Shown one piece after another: positions 59,873 to 64,000 of a stretch of 64,000 bases of DNA (within the stretch, counting starts at the first letter, position 1; each line of letters begins with the position of its first letter). The position numbers and the translations under genes are program-made. The notes beneath the pieces were generated by a model that searched no databases, was not told where the DNA came from, and saw only the letters and a list, made by a program, of their open reading frames with translations. Origin of the DNA: Toxonevra muliebris (lineage: Eukaryota; Arthropoda; Insecta; Diptera; Pallopteridae); contig OY829328.1 in the NCBI GenBank assembly GCA_963691655.1, positions 6,414,204-6,478,203 on the forward strand, written 5' to 3'.

Positions 59873-61105
59873 AGGAGTGAGATCGAAAAAATCTTAACAT
59901 ACATAAAATTCAATAATTTTTAAACGGTTGATCTTAGATTTTTGATTTTTTTTTATTTAATTCATAATATTTTACAAATTACAGAAAAATATAACTTTTA
60001 TAGTTCGAACCACTGTTTATGATAGTTGTTTCAGACACCTTTTTAGAACAGTTTGCCCATCTCCTTTTAAAATCTACGATATTTTGGGACACCTTTTTTG
60101 TGCTCTTTAAGTTTCTTTTCACAAGAGTCCAATATCTCTCCACTGGTCTTAGCTCCGGATAATTTCAAGGATTGGCCTCTCTTGGTACAAAAACTATGTT
60201 ATAACTTTGGTACCACTCCAGAGCTTTCTTGCCGTAGTGACATGATGCAAAATCGGGCCAAAAATATGTGGACACATTGTGCTCTCTTATGAATGGAAGA
60301 AGTCTTTTTTTCAAACATTCTTTGATGTATATTTCGGTATTTATAGAGCCCACTGTAACAAATGACTTGATTCTTTTGCCGCAACTGCATATAGCTTGCC
60401 ATACCAGGATTTTTTTAGAAAATTTTGTCTGCTTTTAGATTCTAAATTGATCTTCGACATTTCCTCGAGCATCGGCAACATAAAAATTTTGACCCGGAAG
60501 CTGCGTAAAATCTGCTAGTACATACGTTTCGTCGTTCATTATACAATATGAATATTTTTGTATGAAATTCGATTTTAATTTCCGAGCCCTACTTTTGGTG
60601 TCTAAATTTTTTGCAGCATTCCTGTCTGGAACTTTTTGGACTTTGTATGTTTTCAAACCAGCATTGGCTTTAACTTTTCGCACCAAATAGCCAGCTTTTC
60701 TACCAGATGTGTTCGGAGATCTTTCCAATATGCTTTCTATTTTCTTGGCTTTCCCAATATCATGTTGTCCTTGTTTTCTTCCCGAACCAGGTTTCCTATC
60801 GATGGCCAAATTCTCCTGAAACTGTTTAATAACATTGGAAACAGTTTGACGGCAGACCTTCAATTCTTTGGCAAATTTTTTGTAGGACCAATTTGGATTT
60901 TTTTGAAAATGTTTAAAAATTTTAAGACGTACTTCCTTTTCTTCACTCATTTTGATCAAACTCACAATAAATCAACATGTTTGTCATTAAAAATTACAAC
61001 TGACATATTTTTTAAAGATAACTAGATTAAAGAAATTTTAAAATTTTACATCCAAAAAAAATTATTAGGTAAAACGTGTGTTAAGATTTTTTCAATCTCA
61101 CTCCT
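59873..61105 (-). mobile_element. Tc1/mariner element, DD37E type, near-complete, 1233 bp
   Basis: Terminal repeats AGGAGTGAGATCGAAAAAAT (then CTTAACATAC) and, from the other end, AGGAGTGAGATTGAAAAAAT (then CTTAACACAC): about 30 bases with two differences. The element is flanked on both sides by TA (59871-59872 and 61106-61107), the target duplication of this superfamily. Length and gene position are those of a complete element. It lies downstream of the tetraspanin. The close match of its ends suggests a fairly recent insertion. Confidence 0.92.
59979..60965 (-). pseudogene. DD37E transposase with two in-frame stops
   Basis: One uninterrupted frame of 328 codons apart from TAA at 60435-60437 and TGA at 60165-60167. 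N-terminal helix-turn-helix: NWSYKKFAKELKVCRQTVSN. Then the KPGSGRKQG linker, SGRKAGYLVRKVKANAGLKT, and the catalytic first Asp in MNDETYVLADFTQLPGQNFY. The second Asp is in YFWPDFASCHYGKKALEWYQ and the Glu is in PELRPVERYW. Counting residues between them (the stop as one) gives 37, so DD37E, as in the ITmD37E family described from mosquitoes. All three catalytic residues survive. The tail after the second stop runs to a natural TAA at 59979-59981. Confidence 0.88.
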
Positions 61106-61321
61106 TATGTATGCATTGTATATGTACTTCAACATGAATTTCTAATCAGCGATTTTTCTCAAATACTGCTTAATAAAAACATCGATTTAACCCATTATCG
61201 ACGAATCGTCGAAATCGTTGAGATAACTTTATGATTTTTTATGTGTCAGGTATTGAGATCCCACAGATCACTTTTAGCCAATTGAGAAAATTTTGGAGCA
61301 TCTGGGTCATCAAGGGCAGCC

Positions 61322-62430
61322 TGTTGCGAAAACGCAACGACGGCAGATTGCATGCAAATCACTTTAGTGTACACAAAGAAAAAATGCAACTTATTTTCAT
61401 TTGGAAAACATAAGAAATACATATACTATTTATTGAATAACTTTTTTATAAAACTAAATTTTAAATAATTAATTAAATTCACCGATTTTTTTATATGTTA
61501 ATTTTCATCATGGTACTTTTTTTAGTTAGGTCATTGCGCTGTGCTCTTCTGTTTTGCAATCACACAGTGAATTTTCTAACCGTTAGCTACAGTCCAGTTG
61601 ACACAATTTTTGTTCACAATGGCCACCAAAACTAAACTTTCACCCAAGAGGTTCAGGTTCGATTTTCGTCTTGGTCTGGTAGTTAATTCTCATAACCGCA
61701 ATATATTCACTACCGATATAAAGTGAATGCGAATTATAACAAAGTGTACGAATACAGCCCTTGTTGGTTGGCAATGGCAAAACCAGCTAGTGATAGCAAA
61801 TTGCCACACTACCGTCCGGAACTGGCGTTAAATATTAGGTCCAACCATGTAGTATCACAGTGGGTCGTTCAGGCCTAAGTGTTTCTCTGAACTGGAAACG
61901 TTTTGTTTTGGCCAAATTCGGTACACCAAAAGTAAATTCTTTTCTGTACTTTGATGGCGGTGATTGTTTAGATTGAACTTCAATTTCACCAGCTATCTCT
62001 GAATTCGTTGGAATATCTGACATCATGTCTTCATCATCATCATTACTTCTTGCATGGAATTCCATTTGTTTGCCAAAACATATTGCTGCCATTTTATACA
62101 AAAAATATTATAAAACCACAACTACTTAATTCTAATTTATTTTTGTTTTTTACATTTCTTGGCTATTCCCATTTATCCCCTCACATATCTTTCCTGTCTT
62201 TCTACTTTCTTCTATTGGCTCTATCTGGGGTGTAGTACTATGGTCTTTGAGACTGAGTACTTTGGTAAAGTCCAGCCCACCCTCAACTCTAGCTCTAACT
62301 GGCTAGGAGAAAGTATTTCACAAATTGTCAAATGAAAATAAACATAAACAATAATTTACGCGGGAAAATGATGTATGAAATATGCCAAAGTGATTTGTAT
62401 GCAATCCGCTGTCGTTGCGTTTTCGCAACA
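61322..62430. mobile_element. 1.1 kb element with 44-bp inverted ends on a GTTGCG palindrome (unclassified)
   Basis: The left end (61322-61365) TGTTGCGAAAACGCAACGAC continues to GATTGCATGCAAATCACTTT. The right end (62387-62430) is its reverse complement with three differences in 44 bases. The outermost 16 bases are themselves a palindrome with a 4-base spacer (GTTGCG AAAA CGCAAC). No target duplication is evident at 8 or fewer bases. Inside is a small open frame at 61835-62101, minus strand. No transposase motif was recognised. Confidence 0.7.
61835..62101 (-). CDS. Unrecognised 88-residue open frame inside the GTTGCG element
   Basis: Starts MYKMAAICFGKQMEFHARSN, has an acidic run (DDDEDMMSD) and a basic/Pro patch (QSPPSKYRKEFTFGVPNLAK), and ends LHGWT. 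The composition is less AT-driven than the other short frames in the window, and nothing like it is visible elsewhere in the window. It could be a captured gene piece, a remnant of an element-encoded protein or chance. No function is proposed. Confidence 0.3.
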   Translation of the reverse strand: MYKMAAICFGKQMEFHARSNDDDEDMMSDIPTNSEIAGEIEVQSKQSPPSKYRKEFTFGVPNLAKTKRFQFRETLRPERPTVILHGWT

Positions 62431-62654
62431 TCAATTTTCCACAGTACACCTGGAATATTTCAAACGGTAAAATCAATTAGATAGTCTTCAGTATTGTATT
62501 TTGGTATTTTAGTAACATTAATGATTGTAAAAAAAAAAAAAAAATAAATAAAAAAATATTTTAATAACTTTTCGAGCCATTTTAAAAAAGGAATTTCTTT
62601 AGACCCTTTTTTAACATATAAATAATAAGGTAACATTTTTACAAATGCTCAAAG

Positions 62655-62676
62655 TTGATGTTGCGAAAACGCAACG
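62655..62676. repeat. Third copy of the GTTGCG palindrome end
   Basis: TTGATGTTGCGAAAACGCAA and the next two bases are an exact reverse complement of 62413-62434, including the TCAA beyond the palindrome. The flank CATTTGACA (near 62697) also matches TGTCAAATG near 62328 in reverse. So there is a second inverted pair of about 220 bases outside the 1.1 kb element, perhaps an internally deleted sibling. Confidence 0.6.
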
Positions 62677-62699
62677 GCAGCCGAAAATTGTTTTTCATT

Positions 62700-64000
62700 T
62701 GACATTTCCCTTAAAAACTTGTCTCTCTACCGAACGACTCAATGGATTCCACAATTCAAATTTTCTGGATTTGTAAAGGAAGTTACTAATTCGAAACTGT
62801 TGCGACGGGATTCTATAATAGGGGTAAGTTCTTTTCAGCTGGACATGGGTATTCTCTTGAGTTGCTAATTAATATTTTCTTTGATTGGAGATCTTTGAAC
62901 TTATTAGTATTTGACATGTTAAGTATTCATCATCTAGTTTTATAACCGTCATTGGGATACAGAACATATATGCAACTTTTTCGACCAGTGCGATGTCTTA
63001 AGATGGATTTGATTTCTTTCTACGTCAATTTCGTTTGTTTGACCTCTTTGTCAAGTGAATATATTGAGGTCGTTTCCGGTTCTCCTCGCCACCTGGTACC
63101 TTAATTGTTCCACTTTATGTAGGATTTACAGACACAGCTTGGTGTATATCTTTCTGAGAGTATGTTGGATTCATCTATATTTTTAGAATTAACTGATATC
63201 AGATAAAATTATTGATAAAAAAAACTGCATGTAATCACATTACATACATACATAGGTTTCTGATTCTTCTTCACATGAACGATGATAAAACACCATGATA
63301 GATTGTTATGAGTACTGTCGGGTTCATGATAGGGATTTCATAACAAAAATCGATGTTTTTTGACACATGAATTGTGAGACTAAGTATACGCATGCACTTG
63401 TTGAAAAATAAATGTCATAAAATGCTTCCGCAACAATCAAAAATTTGTATATCTGAATTCAAAATTTTCAACGAAAACTAATAAAGATTAAGCATTTTAC
63501 TAATTCAATAGTAAAAACAAATGATAGTAAGAATAAAAGATTTGCATATCCATTTGGATAATTTCCCTCCCGCTCCCTTCTAAGTTTTTTAAGGGCGTGC
63601 AATTTATGTATTTAATTGTTTGTTTTTTAAAGTGAATTGACCTTTACTGAAGCGGGCTGATAGATATTCTAAGTGCTTGTTCTAATTACTGTTCTGGTGT
63701 TTTGTTTCCATTTTTATTATTCTGTTTCCTCCCTGTTCTGTTAATTTTGTTTTTGTTTGGTGTTACAATAAAAAAGTTTAATTCTAGAATTATTATTTTT
63801 CTAAATTTTGGAACATTTTTGAAGGAAAAATACGTTGCAAATTAAACATTTCCAGAAGCTGCCGGTAAAATTTCATTGAATTAAGAAAAAGTTTTTTCAA
63901 CCTCGAGATAAAAAAACACGCAAACAATAATTAAAAAGGTAAATATTTATATTAATTTATTACAAGAAAAAATAATTCAAATATTTTGAAAACAAAAACA
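62700..64000. other. Gene-free right edge
   Basis: AT-rich sequence with only short open frames. No exon, repeat or RNA gene that I can support. Confidence 0.4.

Noticed and set aside
1..64000. CRISPR arrays, operons, rRNA genes
   Set aside because: No regularly spaced identical repeats, no ribosomal RNA signatures and clear spliceosomal introns throughout; this is a fly nuclear genome.

Overview
The window is AT-rich, intron-rich DNA from a higher fly (Cyclorrhapha). The proteins look drosophilid- or tephritid-like, but the species cannot be fixed from the sequence. Four protein-coding genes can be supported from splice-consistent exons. They are the 3' part of a calcium-type NADPH oxidase (Nox, plus strand, 1308-5246), a complete IBTK-like ankyrin/RCC1/BTB gene (minus strand, 6083-11969), Mediator subunit 29/intersex (minus strand, 12651-13313) and a Tsp42Ee-like tetraspanin (plus strand, 20956-57362). 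All exon joins were checked by hand for frame. They give a 907-residue Nox fragment, a 1242-residue IBTK, a 220-residue MED29 and a 228-residue tetraspanin.

Layout: 1-5.5 kb is Nox, in an intron at the window edge and then nine exons. A tRNA-derived SINE separates it from the converging IBTK gene (6-12 kb). MED29 follows on the same strand as IBTK. From 13.4 to 20.9 kb is a gene-poor interval with several hairpin or TIR elements (MITEs) and a Helitron-like remnant. From 21.0 to 56.6 kb lies the single first coding intron of the tetraspanin. This 35.6 kb intron has collected a SINE, non-LTR retrotransposon pieces, a 1.1 kb foldback, a mariner remnant, a mariner nested in a PIF/Harbinger element, and a hAT-type MITE. 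The 3' exons of the tetraspanin occupy 56.6-57.4 kb. The last 6.6 kb hold a degenerate AT-rich repeat array, a nearly complete Tc1/mariner element of the DD37E type with TA target duplications, and an unrecognised TIR element built on the palindrome GTTGCGAAAACGCAAC.

The genes do not form a functional cluster. Nox makes superoxide, IBTK is a BTB adaptor, MED29 is part of the transcription Mediator, and the tetraspanin is a membrane organiser. The most novel-looking material is non-coding or mobile: the ~1.1 kb foldback at 33.29-34.43 kb (candidate hairpin RNA), the 76-nt precursor-like hairpin at 26784-26859, and the GTTGCG-palindrome element at 61.3-62.7 kb. No bacterial-type operons, CRISPR arrays or canonical tRNA/rRNA genes were seen.
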